The notes under the pieces were generated by a model, which was given only the letters and a program-made list of their open reading frames with translations, searched no databases and was not told where the DNA came from. The position numbers and the translations under genes are program-made. DNA of 64,000 bases, taken from contig DATAOC010000020.1 in NCBI GenBank assembly GCA_036265915.1, positions 1-64,000 on the forward strand. Reading direction: 5' to 3'. This stretch comes from AR12 sp036265915 (GTDB lineage Bacteria > Methylomirabilota > Methylomirabilia > Rokubacteriales > CSP1-6). This document shows, piece after piece, positions 26,671 to 35,905 of this stretch (within the stretch, counting starts at the first letter, position 1; every line of letters begins with the position of its first letter).

Positions 26671-27450
26671 GTGCTGCGCACGGGCCACCAGCTGGACGAC
26701 CGCACCATCCGCGAGCGCTACGAGCATCTCGGCCACCGCGGCGGGCTCGGTCGGCCCTTCGCGCGCCGCGTCCTCGCGCTCGCCGGCCCGCCGGCGGCGG
26801 GGCCGGTGGGCGACATCGGCTGCGGCACTGGTGATCTCCTCCGCGAGCTCGCCGAGCAGTGGCCCGACAGCCGCCTGTACGGGGTGGACTTCGCGACATC
26901 GCGATTGCGGACCACCGCCGGCCGCGTGGCGCGGCGAGTGACGCTCGTCGACGCGGACCTGGGCGCGCGCCTGCCGTTCGCCGACGGCGCCTTCCGCGCG
27001 CTGTTCTGCACCGAGGTGCTGGAGCACCTCAAGCGGCCGGTGGAGGCGCTGCGCGAGCTGGCGCGCATCCTGGCCTGCGGAGGCCGTCTCACGCTGTCGG
27101 TGCCGAACGCCACTGGCTTCGCGCCGTTCCACCGGCTGGGTGGCCGCGTGCCCGGCGCCTGGCTGCGCGGCAAGCTGTTGCCGTACGAGCACCCCGCCAA
27201 CACCGACCAGCCGATCGACACGTGCTGGTCGTACGACGAGATCCTGGCGATGGTCGCCGCCGGCGGCTTCGTGATCGAAGCGGCGGACGGCCTCGCCTAC
27301 TTCCGGTATCTCGAGATGCTGCCGGTGGTCCGAGTCGTGTGGCGACCCGCGGCGGCGCGCGCCGAGCGCCTGCTGCCGCGCCTCGGCGCACGGCGGTTCG
27401 CCTATCATCTGTTGCTGCGCTGCCGTCCGGCGGGAGCGCCCGGATGCTGA
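26671..27450 (+). CDS. SAM-dependent methyltransferase
   Basis: A 259-aa class I methyltransferase. Motif I is VGDIGCGTGDLLREL, the acidic post-I residue is in YGVDFATSRL, and motif II is LFCTEVLEHLKRP followed by GGRLTLSVPN. Its GTG start is one base after the previous stop. It is one of four methyltransferase domains in the EPS locus, so the polymer or its lipid carrier is probably methylated, though the acceptor is unknown. Confidence 0.8.
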   Translation: MLRTGHQLDDRTIRERYEHLGHRGGLGRPFARRVLALAGPPAAGPVGDIGCGTGDLLRELAEQWPDSRLYGVDFATSRLRTTAGRVARRVTLVDADLGARLPFADGAFRALFCTEVLEHLKRPVEALRELARILACGGRLTLSVPNATGFAPFHRLGGRVPGAWLRGKLLPYEHPANTDQPIDTCWSYDEILAMVAAGGFVIEAADGLAYFRYLEMLPVVRVVWRPAAARAERLLPRLGARRFAYHLLLRCRPAGAPGC

Positions 27451-28301
27451 CCTGTCCCGTGTGCGCGGAGGTGCGCGTCCGCGCGGTCGACGTGCCCGGC
27501 GGCCGCGGCTTCGTGCGCTGCGCGCGGTGCCGGCTGCTGTTCGACCCGGAGCGCACGCCGGACGTCGCACGGCCGGAGCTGTCCGAGCGCGAGCGGCGGC
27601 TGGAGGAGCGCGTGGCGCTTCGGCGCGCGTCGCACTTCGACGCGCTGCTGCGCCGCGCCGGCGGCCCCGGGCGCGTGCTCGACGTGGGCGCCGGCATCGG
27701 CGCCTTCGTGCAGTGCGCGTGCGACGCGGGCTGGCAGGCTGTCGGCGTCGACGTCGATCCCGCCGTCGTCGCCTACGCGCGCGCACGTGGCCGCGACGTC
27801 CGCCTGGGTGACCTTTCGTCGCTGGCGCTCGAGCCCGAGACCTTCGACCTCGTGACGCTGTGGAACGTCCTGGACTTCCTGCGCGAGCCGCTGGCCGCGC
27901 TGCGCGAGGCGCGCCGCGTGCTGCGCCCGGGCGGCAGCCTGTTCGTCCGCACGCCGAACGCGCCGGTGCAGATCGCCGGCGTCCGGCTGACCGCCGTACT
28001 CGCCGCGATGCTGCGGCACCCCGGCGGTCGGCCACGCTGGGCCGGCATCCTGCACACGTCCAATTTCGGCGCGCGCGGCCTGCGTATCGCGCTCGGGCGT
28101 GCGGGCTTCGCCGGCATCGACATCCGCAACAGCGATCCGATCGCTGGCGATCCCTATCTCGGGCTGGGCCCCGTGAGAGAGGCGGCCCTCGGAGTCGCCA
28201 AGCAGACGATCTTCGGCGTTGCCCAGGCGATGGCGGTGGCGAGCGGCGGCCGCTGCCTGCTCTCACCCTCGCTCGAGGCCCTGGCGAGGCGGGCCGCGTG
28301 A
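27444..28301 (+). CDS. SAM-dependent methyltransferase with N-terminal Cys-rich segment
   Basis: A 285-aa protein. The N-terminus has two CxxC pairs (CPVC near residues 4-7 and CARC near 26-29), which suggest a small zinc ribbon as found in many sugar C-methyltransferases and methyltransf_23-type enzymes. The SAM-binding domain follows: RVLDVGAGIGAFVQCA, GVDVDPAVV, LWNVLDFLREP. It overlaps the previous gene by 7 bases. The zinc-ribbon plus SAM layout is common in nucleotide-sugar or glycan methyltransferases. Confidence 0.75.
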   Translation: MLTCPVCAEVRVRAVDVPGGRGFVRCARCRLLFDPERTPDVARPELSERERRLEERVALRRASHFDALLRRAGGPGRVLDVGAGIGAFVQCACDAGWQAVGVDVDPAVVAYARARGRDVRLGDLSSLALEPETFDLVTLWNVLDFLREPLAALREARRVLRPGGSLFVRTPNAPVQIAGVRLTAVLAAMLRHPGGRPRWAGILHTSNFGARGLRIALGRAGFAGIDIRNSDPIAGDPYLGLGPVREAALGVAKQTIFGVAQAMAVASGGRCLLSPSLEALARRAA

Positions 28302-29440
28302 CGCCCGCGTCCGTTGTTCACGTGGCGGGGTCGGCCGGCTGGGCGGGTGGCGAGCGATATCTGCTCGCGCTGGCCACCGAGCTCGACCGCAAGCGCTTCC
28401 GCCTGTCGGTCGTCGTGCCGGAAGCCGGACCGCTCGTCGATCGCCTGCGCGCACTCGACGTGCCGACCGCGCACGTGCCGCTGAGCTCGCGGCTGGTGAG
28501 CCCGGCCGCGTTCGCCGGCCTCGTTCGCGCGCTCTCCGAGTGGGGCCCGGCGATCGTGCAGTCGCATGGCGCCCGCGCGAACGTCTACACGCGTCTGGCC
28601 GCGCGGGCTGCCGGCGTGCCCGTTGTGGTGTCCACCGTGCACAACTCGCTCTTCGACTACGAGGTCGCGGGCTGGCGCCGTCGCGCGTACGTGACCGCCG
28701 AGCGTCTCACCAGCCCGCTGAGCCAGCGCATCATCGCCGTGTCGCACGCCATCGCGCACGACCTGCGGGCGCGCTATCACATCGACCCGGGCCGGACGGT
28801 CGTCGTGCACAACGGTATCGACGCGTGGGCGTTCCGCCCCACGCGCGGCCGCGCGGCCATGCGCGCCGAGCTCGGCCTCGCCGCCGCCCGCCGTGTCGTG
28901 GTGATGGCCGGGCGCATGACACCGCAGAAGGGCTGGGACGTGCTGCTGGAGGCGGCCGCGCGGCTGGCCGCGACGCGGGCCGATGTCACCTGGCTGCTCG
29001 TCGGGGACGGACCGCTGCGCCCGGCGCTCGTCCGACGCGCGAGCGAGCTCGGCGTGGAGGCGCGGTTCACCGGCCCGCGCGCCGACATGGCGGACGTGCT
29101 CGACTGCGCCGACGTCGTGGCCCTCGCCTCGCGCTCGGAAGGGCTGCCGTTCACGCTGCTGGAGGCCATGGCCCTCGGCAAGCCGGTGGTGGCGACGCGC
29201 GTCGGCGGCGTGCCCGAAGTCGTGGACGACGGCCGCAGCGGACGTCTCGTGCCCCGCGACGACGCGGCGGCGCTGGCGAGCGCGGTGGCCAGCGTCCTGG
29301 ACTCGCCCGACGCGGCGGCGGCCATGGGCGCGCGCGGACGCGCGCGCGTGGAGTCCGGGTTCACGCTCGACGCCATGGTGCGCGCGGTGGAGCGCCTGTA
29401 CGCCACGGCGCTGCAGGAGCGCGGGATGGCGATCGACTGA
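28298..29440 (+). CDS. glycosyltransferase family 4
   Basis: A 380-aa GT-B enzyme. The N-terminal GSAGWAGGERYLLALATEL is the typical glycine-rich loop; VVSTVHNSLFD and VVHNGIDAWAF lie in the linker region; the GT4 domain has VMAGRMTPQKGWDVLLEAA, LLVGDGPLRP and the EX7E motif SEGLPFTLLEAMALGKPVV. The match to GT4 consensus is strong. The GTG start overlaps the previous stop, and AsnB begins on the last base of this gene's stop. Confidence 0.88.
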   Translation: MTPASVVHVAGSAGWAGGERYLLALATELDRKRFRLSVVVPEAGPLVDRLRALDVPTAHVPLSSRLVSPAAFAGLVRALSEWGPAIVQSHGARANVYTRLAARAAGVPVVVSTVHNSLFDYEVAGWRRRAYVTAERLTSPLSQRIIAVSHAIAHDLRARYHIDPGRTVVVHNGIDAWAFRPTRGRAAMRAELGLAAARRVVVMAGRMTPQKGWDVLLEAAARLAATRADVTWLLVGDGPLRPALVRRASELGVEARFTGPRADMADVLDCADVVALASRSEGLPFTLLEAMALGKPVVATRVGGVPEVVDDGRSGRLVPRDDAAALASAVASVLDSPDAAAAMGARGRARVESGFTLDAMVRAVERLYATALQERGMAID

Positions 29441-31323
29441 TGTGCGGCATCGCCGGCTACGTCGGCGCCGCACCGCCGGGGCTGCTGCCAGCGATGGTGA
29501 AGGCGCTCGCTCACCGCGGCCCCGACGATTCGGGATTGCATGTGGACGACCACGCCGGTCTCGGCATGACGCGGCTGGCCATCATCGACCTCGTCACCGG
29601 CCGGCAGCCGATGGCGAGCGATGACGGCGCCGCCTGGCTCGTGTTCAACGGCGAGATCTACAACTATCGTGCTTTGCGCGCCGAGCTGCAGGCGCGCGGC
29701 CATGTGTTCCGGACCCAGAGCGATACCGAGGTGATCCTGCGCGCCTGGCAGGCGTTCGGCGACGACTGCGTGGCGCGGCTGCACGGCATGTTCGCCTTGG
29801 CGCTGTGGGACGCGCGCCGCCAGGCGCTGCTGCTCGCCCGCGACCGGCTCGGCAAGAAGCCGCTCTACTATGCCCAGCACGGGGGCCTGTTCCTGTTCGC
29901 CTCCGAGATCAAGGCGCTGCTCTGCCACGGAGCGCTGCCGCGCGAGCTCGACCCCGACGCGTTCCACCACTACCTGGCCTTCGGCTACACGCCCGGCCAC
30001 CGCTCGATGGTGGCCGGCATCGCGAAGCTGCCGCCGGCACACGTCGCCGTGCTGCAGCGCGGCGGCCTCGCGCAGCACCGGTACTGGACGCTGCCGCCCG
30101 CCACGCCGGCGGTGCCGCTCGCCTTCGCCGACGCAGCCGGCCGCGTGCGCGCGGCCGTGCGCGAGGCCGTCCGCGCGCGCCTCGAGAGCGACGTGCCGCT
30201 CGGCGTGTTCCTGAGCGGCGGCGTCGACTCCGCGGCGATCGTCGCCAGCATGCGCGAGCTGACCAGCGGTCCGATCGCGACGTTCACCATCGGCTTCGGC
30301 GACGCGGAGTCCTTCGACGAGCGGCCGCTGGCCCGCGAGGTGGCGCGGCGCTTCGGCACCGCGCACCACGAGGAGGTCCTGGCCCCCGACATTGCCGGTC
30401 TGCTGCCCGGCGTCGTGGAGGCGCTCGACGAGCCGTTCGCCGACTCATCGGCGATCCCGACCTACGCGGTGGCGATGGCCACCGCGCGCCACGTGAAGGT
30501 CGCGCTCTCGGGCGTCGGCGGCGACGAGGCGTTCGCCGGATACCCGCGCTACGTCGGCGTGCGCGCGGCGGGTCACTACGCGCGCCTGCCGCGCGCGCTC
30601 CGTGCGCTCACCGAGCAGCTGACTCTCAGGTGCGTGCCCGAGTCGGAGGGCAGTCGCGACTGGGGCGGCCGTGTCCGGCGCTTCGTCGCCGGCGGCGACG
30701 CCGACGTGGCCAGCCGCTACATCGGCTGGACGCGGTTCTTCGGCGAGCGGCTGCTCGACGATCTCGCAGTCCCCGCCCTGCGCGCGCGGTGGCGCGAGGA
30801 CGTCGAGGCCACCGCGCGCGAGGCGTTCGCCGCGCATGCTCACGCGGATGCCGTCGACGGCGCCTTCCGCGCCGACCTGGCGTCCTACCTCCCCGACGAC
30901 CTGCTGGTCATGGCCGATCGGCTCGGCATGGCGCACTCGCTCGAGGTCCGCGCGCCATTCTGCGATCATGCGCTGCTGGAAGCCGCGCTGGCGCTGCCGC
31001 CCTCGCTCAAGCTGCGGCACGGACGCCTCAAGGCGCTGCTGAAGGCGGCCTTCGCCGACGTGCTGCCGCCGGCGGTGCTCGCGGCCCCCAAGCGCGGCTT
31101 CATGATCCCGCTCGCGCGCTGGCTGCGTCACGACCTGCGCGACATGGTCGACGACGTGCTCGCCCCCGCGCAGGTGCGCGCGCGCGGGCTCTTCGAGCCG
31201 GCCGCCGTCGCCCGCCTGGTGGCCGAGCATCGCGACGGCCGTCGCAGCCACAGCGATCGGCTGTGGGCGCTGATGATGACGGAGCTGTGGCTGCGGCGGT
31301 ACTGCGACCGGCGCGGGGACTGA
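29440..31323 (+). CDS. asnB: glutamine-hydrolysing asparagine synthetase-like amidotransferase
   Basis: A 627-aa protein of normal AsnB length. The N-terminal class II glutaminase domain starts with the nucleophile Cys2 (MCGIAGYVG), with NGEIYNYRALR and RSQSDTEV-like glutamine-binding motifs. The C-terminal synthetase domain has the pyrophosphate loop LSGGVDSAAI. In exosortase-type EPS loci such proteins are thought to amidate a sugar acid or peptide and not to make free asparagine, and its place among glycosyltransferases suggests the same here; that is inference. Confidence 0.9.
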   Translation: MCGIAGYVGAAPPGLLPAMVKALAHRGPDDSGLHVDDHAGLGMTRLAIIDLVTGRQPMASDDGAAWLVFNGEIYNYRALRAELQARGHVFRTQSDTEVILRAWQAFGDDCVARLHGMFALALWDARRQALLLARDRLGKKPLYYAQHGGLFLFASEIKALLCHGALPRELDPDAFHHYLAFGYTPGHRSMVAGIAKLPPAHVAVLQRGGLAQHRYWTLPPATPAVPLAFADAAGRVRAAVREAVRARLESDVPLGVFLSGGVDSAAIVASMRELTSGPIATFTIGFGDAESFDERPLAREVARRFGTAHHEEVLAPDIAGLLPGVVEALDEPFADSSAIPTYAVAMATARHVKVALSGVGGDEAFAGYPRYVGVRAAGHYARLPRALRALTEQLTLRCVPESEGSRDWGGRVRRFVAGGDADVASRYIGWTRFFGERLLDDLAVPALRARWREDVEATAREAFAAHAHADAVDGAFRADLASYLPDDLLVMADRLGMAHSLEVRAPFCDHALLEAALALPPSLKLRHGRLKALLKAAFADVLPPAVLAAPKRGFMIPLARWLRHDLRDMVDDVLAPAQVRARGLFEPAAVARLVAEHRDGRRSHSDRLWALMMTELWLRRYCDRRGD

Positions 31324-31327
31324 CGGC

Positions 31328-32584
31328 ATGAGAGCCCTCGACGTGCTGCTGGTCACCGACGCGGCGCCGCCGGCCATGGGCGGGGGCGCCGAGCGCGTGC
31401 TCTGGGAGCAGGCCACGCGCCTGGCGCGGCGCGGCCACGGCGTCCGGATCCTCGCGCGCGCGCCCGAGCGCATGCCCGCGTACCGCGTGGAGCCGGCGCT
31501 GGCGATCACGCACTTCGCCGTCGACCGAGGCTCGGTCGCCCGGTTCGTCCGGACCGCGGTGCTCGGGGCGCGTGCGGCGGGCGAGCACGCGGTGCGCGAG
31601 CGGCGGCCGCACGCGCTGCACGTGCACCAGCCGCTGGCGGGCTACGGCGTGCTCGGGGCGGCGGCCGCGCGCGGGCTGCCGGCCCTGTACACGTTCCATT
31701 CGGCGGCGCCGAGCGAGTACCGCTCGCGCCGCGGCATGACGGGACTCCACCGCCGCGGTCTCGCCGGCACCGCGATGCTGGCCGCGCTCTGGCTCCTCGA
31801 ATGGTCGTGCCTGCGCCGTGCCGCCCGCGTGCACGTGCTCAGCGACTTCTCCGCGAGCCAGCTCCGCGCGCTGTACGGAATCGGCGGGGCGCGCGTGGTG
31901 CGAATCGGCGGCGGCGCCGACGTCGAGCGCTTCCGACCGGCCGCCGACCGGGTCGCTGCCCGCGCGGCGCTCGGTGTCGGACCGCGTGTGGCGTTGCTGT
32001 TCACGGCCCGCAACCTCGAGGCGCGCATGGGACTCGATCGCTTGCTGGAGGCGATGGCCCGGCTGCGCTACTTCCATCCGCACGCGCATCTCGTCGTGGC
32101 CGGCACCGGCTCCCGTGGCGACGCGCTCCGCGCGCAGGCGGCCGCGCTCGGCCTGGCGGACACCGTCGACTTCGTCGGCTTCGTGGACGACGCACGCCTG
32201 GCCGCGTACTACGCGGCCGCCGATGCGTTCGTGCTTCCGACGCGCGAGCTGGAGGGCTTCGGGCTGGTCACGGTGGAGGCGCTGGCCTCCGGCACGCCGG
32301 TGCTGGGGACGCCGATCGGCGCCACGCCCGAGATCCTCGGCCCGCTGGACCGCTCGCTCCTCTTTCGCGACGCCTCCGCGGCCGCGATCGCGGACGGGCT
32401 CGACGCGTTCTTGCAGCGCCTCGCCGCGGATCCCGGGCTGGCGGCGCTGCGCGCCGCGTGTCGACGCTATGCCGAGTCGCGCTACGGCTGGGACCGCGCG
32501 GTCACCGCGCTCGAGGGCGTGCTCGAGTCGGTCGCCGCCCAGCGGCCGCGCCTGCTGCCGCGGGCCGGGGAGGCGTCGGCGTGA
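31328..32584 (+). CDS. glycosyltransferase family 4
   Basis: A 418-aa GT-B enzyme. The N-terminal loop AAPPAMGGGAERVLWEQA is typical for GT4, and HSAAPSEYRS and LSDFSASQLRALYGI resemble linker sequences of trehalose/sucrose-synthase-like GT4 enzymes. The donor domain has LLFTARNLEARMGLDRLLEAM and the EX7E motif LEGFGLVTVEALASGTPVL. It starts 4 bases after AsnB. The next gene starts in its stop codon (GTGA). Confidence 0.86.
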   Translation: MRALDVLLVTDAAPPAMGGGAERVLWEQATRLARRGHGVRILARAPERMPAYRVEPALAITHFAVDRGSVARFVRTAVLGARAAGEHAVRERRPHALHVHQPLAGYGVLGAAAARGLPALYTFHSAAPSEYRSRRGMTGLHRRGLAGTAMLAALWLLEWSCLRRAARVHVLSDFSASQLRALYGIGGARVVRIGGGADVERFRPAADRVAARAALGVGPRVALLFTARNLEARMGLDRLLEAMARLRYFHPHAHLVVAGTGSRGDALRAQAAALGLADTVDFVGFVDDARLAAYYAAADAFVLPTRELEGFGLVTVEALASGTPVLGTPIGATPEILGPLDRSLLFRDASAAAIADGLDAFLQRLAADPGLAALRAACRRYAESRYGWDRAVTALEGVLESVAAQRPRLLPRAGEASA

Positions 32585-33738
32585 GCGTGCGGGTGCTGCA
32601 TGTCATCACGCGGCTGAGCCTCGGCGGCTCCGCGGAGAACACCGTGGGCGCCATGGTCGGGCTCGCCGCCGCCGGCTACGGTGGGCCGCTGGCCGTCGGG
32701 CTCGCGGAATCCGACGCCGCCAGCGTGCGCTCGGCGCGCGAGCGCGGCGTCGCGATCGTGGACGTTCCGGGGCTCGGGCGCGAGGTCGGCGCACGGGACC
32801 TCGTCGCGCTGGCGCAGCTGCTCGCGGTCATTCGCCGCGAGCGGCCGGCGATCGTCCACACGCACACATCGAAGGCGGGGTTCGTCGGTCGGCTGGCCGC
32901 GCGGCTGGCCCGCGTGCCGGCGGTGATCCACCAGCCGCACGGCCACATCTTCTATGGCTACTGGGGCCCGCGCCGCACCGCGATGTACGTCCACCTGGAG
33001 CGGCTCGCCGCGCGCTGGACCGATCGGATCGTGACCCTCACCGAGCGCGGCACCGAGGAGCACCTGGCGCAGCGGATCGGACGACGGGCGCAGTACCGCA
33101 CGGTGCCGAGCGGTGTGCCGACCGCGGAGCTGCGCGCGCAGGCGCCGGGGCGCTCGGCGGCCCGCGCCGCGCTCGGCGTGCCGGCCGGCGCGTTCGTGAT
33201 CGGCGGCCTCGGGCGGTTCGTTCGCGTGAAGGGCTTCGATCTCCTCGTCGCCGCGCTGCCCGCGGTGGCGGCGGCGGTACCGTCGGTGCAGCTCCTGCTG
33301 ATCGGCGACGGCCCCGAGCGACTGGCGCTCGAGGCACAGGCGAGCGCGCTCGGCGTCCGCGCGCGCGTGCGGATCACCGGCGCCACGCGCGACATCGCGC
33401 GCGCCCTGGCCGCCTGCGATGCGCTGGCGGCGCCGTCGCGAAACGAGGGGATGGGACGCGCGCTGGTGGAGGCGATGGCCCTCGGCCTGCCGGTCGTCGG
33501 CGCCGACGTGGGCGGCATTCCGGCGGTGATCGTGGACGGCGAATGCGGGCGCATCGTGCGGGCGGGCGACGCCGATGCGCTCGCGGAGGCGCTGGTGGAC
33601 CTGGGGCTGGATGTGGCGCTGCGCGAGAAGCTGGCCGCGGCGGCCATCACGCGGGCCGAGGCCTTCTCCACGCAGGTCGCCGACGTGGCGATGCGCGCGA
33701 TCTACGCCGAGCTCGCGCGCGAGAAGCAGCTCGGCTGA
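32581..33738 (+). CDS. glycosyltransferase family 4
   Basis: A 385-aa GT-B enzyme. VLHVITRLSLGGSAENT is the N-terminal loop, THTSKAGFVGRLAARLARVP and HQPHGHIFYGYWGP are conserved in the EPS GT4 subfamily, and the donor domain has GGLGRFVRVKGFDLLVAA, LLIGDGPER and the EX7E motif NEGMGRALVEAMALGLPVV. It closely resembles EpsD/WcaL-like enzymes, though the sugar is unknown. GTG start. Confidence 0.87.
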   Translation: MSVRVLHVITRLSLGGSAENTVGAMVGLAAAGYGGPLAVGLAESDAASVRSARERGVAIVDVPGLGREVGARDLVALAQLLAVIRRERPAIVHTHTSKAGFVGRLAARLARVPAVIHQPHGHIFYGYWGPRRTAMYVHLERLAARWTDRIVTLTERGTEEHLAQRIGRRAQYRTVPSGVPTAELRAQAPGRSAARAALGVPAGAFVIGGLGRFVRVKGFDLLVAALPAVAAAVPSVQLLLIGDGPERLALEAQASALGVRARVRITGATRDIARALAACDALAAPSRNEGMGRALVEAMALGLPVVGADVGGIPAVIVDGECGRIVRAGDADALAEALVDLGLDVALREKLAAAAITRAEAFSTQVADVAMRAIYAELAREKQLG

Positions 33739-35204
33739 TGCGCGGGCGGCTCGGCGCCGCACTCGTCGCCGCCCTCGCGCTGCTGACGCCGCCCGCGGAT
33801 GCCGACGAGCTGCTGCCGGTGGCGGCCGTCGTGCACCTGCACTCGGATCTGTCGAGCGGCGAGTACGCGCTCGACGAGCTCGCCGGGATGGCGGCGCGTC
33901 AGGAGATCGGGGCGCTGCTGCTCGCCGAGAACTATCTCAATCGCATCGAATACGGCCTGCCCCCGTTTCGCGCGCTGACGCGGGTGCGCTACGAGGCGCC
34001 GTCGGTGTACGGACGACTCGACGCGTACCGCGAGCGCGTGACCCGCGCGCGCGCCGCGCACCCCGACCTCGTCATCGTGCCCGGCGTGGAAGTGATGCCG
34101 CACTACCGCTGGAGCGGCTCGCCGCTCGCGCTCGAGCTCGCCGTCGCCAACACGCAAAAGAACCTCCTCGTGTTCGGTCTCGACGACCCGCACGCGCTGG
34201 CCGCGATCCCGGTGGTCGGCAACAGCGCGGCGGGGACGTACTCCACCCACTCGCTCGTCGAGGCGGCGCCGGTCGTGCTGCTCGCGCCCGGCCTGCTGCT
34301 GCTCCTCCTGAAGCGCCCGCGGCGTCGCCGCGTCGGCGCGGCCGTCATCCTCGTCCGCCAGCGTCAGTGGCTGCCCGGCTCGATCCTGTGCGCCGTGGCG
34401 CTGGCCACCGTGATCCGCGGCTGGCCGTTCACCCAGACACCGTACTCGCCGTACGCCGACTACGGCGCGGCGCCGTACCAGGACGTCATCGACTACGTCG
34501 AGCAGCGCGGCGGCGCCGCCGTCTGGTCCTTTCCGGAGGCGCGCGACAGCGGCAGCGACGCCGCCGGCCCGGTCCGCGTGACCTGGTCGACGGAGCCGTA
34601 CCCCGACGACCTGCTGCGGACGTTCCGCTACACCGCGTTCGGCGCGCTCTACGAGGACACGACGCAGGTGGAACGGCCGGGCGGCGGCTGGGATCGGCTG
34701 CTGGCCCAGTACGCGGCGGGCGAGCGCAGCCGGCCGGCGTGGGGGCTCGGAGAGTCGGGCTATCACGACTCCAGCGCGGGCAAGCGGCTGGGACGCGTGC
34801 AGACGGTCTTCCTCGTCCGCGAGCGCTCCGAGGCGGGCGTGCTCGAGGCGCTGCGCGGTGGCCGGCTGTACGCGCGGCTCCGCACACCGCAGAGCGCGCT
34901 GGCGCTGACGGAGTTCGCCGCGGCCACCGATGCCGCACGCGCCGGCGCCGGCGACACGCTGCGTCCGGCGCCGGGTGCCGTGGTGACGCTCACGATCGGC
35001 GTCGACGTCGTCGGCACGCCGCCCGCCGATCTCCGCGTCGTGCTCGTCAAGGACGGGATCATCGCCGAGGCGTGGACCGGCACGACGCCGTTTCGCGCCG
35101 CGCACCGCGAGACCTGGGACGGGCGCCCCGCAGTCTTCCGGCTGGAAGCGCGTGGCGGCGGCGGGCGCCTGCTCTCGAGCGCCATCTTCCTGAGGCCATC
35201 GTGA
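33738..35204 (+). CDS. exported PHP-domain protein with internal membrane helices
   Basis: A 488-aa protein. A signal peptide (RGRLGAALVAALALLTPPADAD) is followed by PHP-type metal motifs HLHSDLSSGEY, LLLAENYLNRIEYG and VPGVEVMPHYRW. After about residue 175 come two hydrophobic stretches (VVLLAPGLLLLLL and ILCAVALATVI), then a second soluble part with WSFPEARDS, ALRGGRLYARLR and a beta-rich C-terminus. PHP proteins hydrolyse phosphate esters or related bonds. CpsB-type tyrosine phosphatases that reset Wzc are cytoplasmic, so this exported member probably acts on something else. Confidence 0.7.
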   Translation: MRGRLGAALVAALALLTPPADADELLPVAAVVHLHSDLSSGEYALDELAGMAARQEIGALLLAENYLNRIEYGLPPFRALTRVRYEAPSVYGRLDAYRERVTRARAAHPDLVIVPGVEVMPHYRWSGSPLALELAVANTQKNLLVFGLDDPHALAAIPVVGNSAAGTYSTHSLVEAAPVVLLAPGLLLLLLKRPRRRRVGAAVILVRQRQWLPGSILCAVALATVIRGWPFTQTPYSPYADYGAAPYQDVIDYVEQRGGAAVWSFPEARDSGSDAAGPVRVTWSTEPYPDDLLRTFRYTAFGALYEDTTQVERPGGGWDRLLAQYAAGERSRPAWGLGESGYHDSSAGKRLGRVQTVFLVRERSEAGVLEALRGGRLYARLRTPQSALALTEFAAATDAARAGAGDTLRPAPGAVVTLTIGVDVVGTPPADLRVVLVKDGIIAEAWTGTTPFRAAHRETWDGRPAVFRLEARGGGGRLLSSAIFLRPS

Positions 35205-35905
35205 AGGTCGCCATCCATCAGCCGCAGTACCTGCCGTGGCTCGGTTACCTCGCGAAGTGGGCGGCCGCCGACCTGTTCGTCTTCCTCGACACCGTGCAGT
35301 ACGAGAAGAATGGCTGGCAGAACCGCAACCGCATCCGCGGCGCCGACGGGACCGCCCACTGGCTGACCGTTCCCGTCCACGCGCATCTCGGGACGTCGAT
35401 CGCGGAGGTCGTGGTCGACGGCACCCAGCCGTGGCGGGCCCGCCACGTGCGCGCGATCGAGCACGCCTACGCGCGGGCACCGCACTTGCCGGTGCACGCG
35501 CCCGCGCTCCACGACCTGCTCGGTCGCGACTGGCCGCGTCTGGCGCCGCTGGCGGCAGCGAGCGCCGAGTGGCTCGCGCGCGCCGTCGGCGTCGCGGCGC
35601 CGACGCGCCTGGCCTCGACGCTCGCGGTCGACGACAGCGACGCGACGGCGCGGCTGGTGGCCATCTGTCGCACCGTGGGCGCCGACACCTACCTCGCCGG
35701 CGGCCACGGGGCGCGCTACCTCGACGGCGAGCGCTTCCGCCGGGCCGGGATCACCGTGCTCTACCAGCGCTACGAGCACCCCGTATATGCGCAGCAACAC
35801 GGCGAATTCATGCCGTTCCTGTCGGGCGTCGACCTATTATTGACTCACGGCGATGAGAGCCTGCCCATCCTCCGGCGCGGGGACGCCTGGTCACGGGAGC
35901 CGTAG
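35201..35905 (+). CDS. WbqC-family protein
   Basis: A 234-aa protein with the WbqC N-terminal signature VAIHQPQYLPWLGYLAKW, then FVFLDTVQYEKNGWQNRNRI. This family is common in O-antigen and EPS loci and is thought to act in making N-acylated or aminated sugars, but its chemistry is not well defined. GTG start overlaps the previous stop; the PIG-L gene begins directly after its TAG. Confidence 0.85.
   Translation: MKVAIHQPQYLPWLGYLAKWAAADLFVFLDTVQYEKNGWQNRNRIRGADGTAHWLTVPVHAHLGTSIAEVVVDGTQPWRARHVRAIEHAYARAPHLPVHAPALHDLLGRDWPRLAPLAAASAEWLARAVGVAAPTRLASTLAVDDSDATARLVAICRTVGADTYLAGGHGARYLDGERFRRAGITVLYQRYEHPVYAQQHGEFMPFLSGVDLLLTHGDESLPILRRGDAWSREP

Noticed and set aside
29440..31323. AsnB as a plain asparagine biosynthesis gene
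   Set aside because: The motifs are complete, but its coupling on both sides to glycosyltransferase genes makes a glycan amidotransferase role more likely. I kept the family name only.
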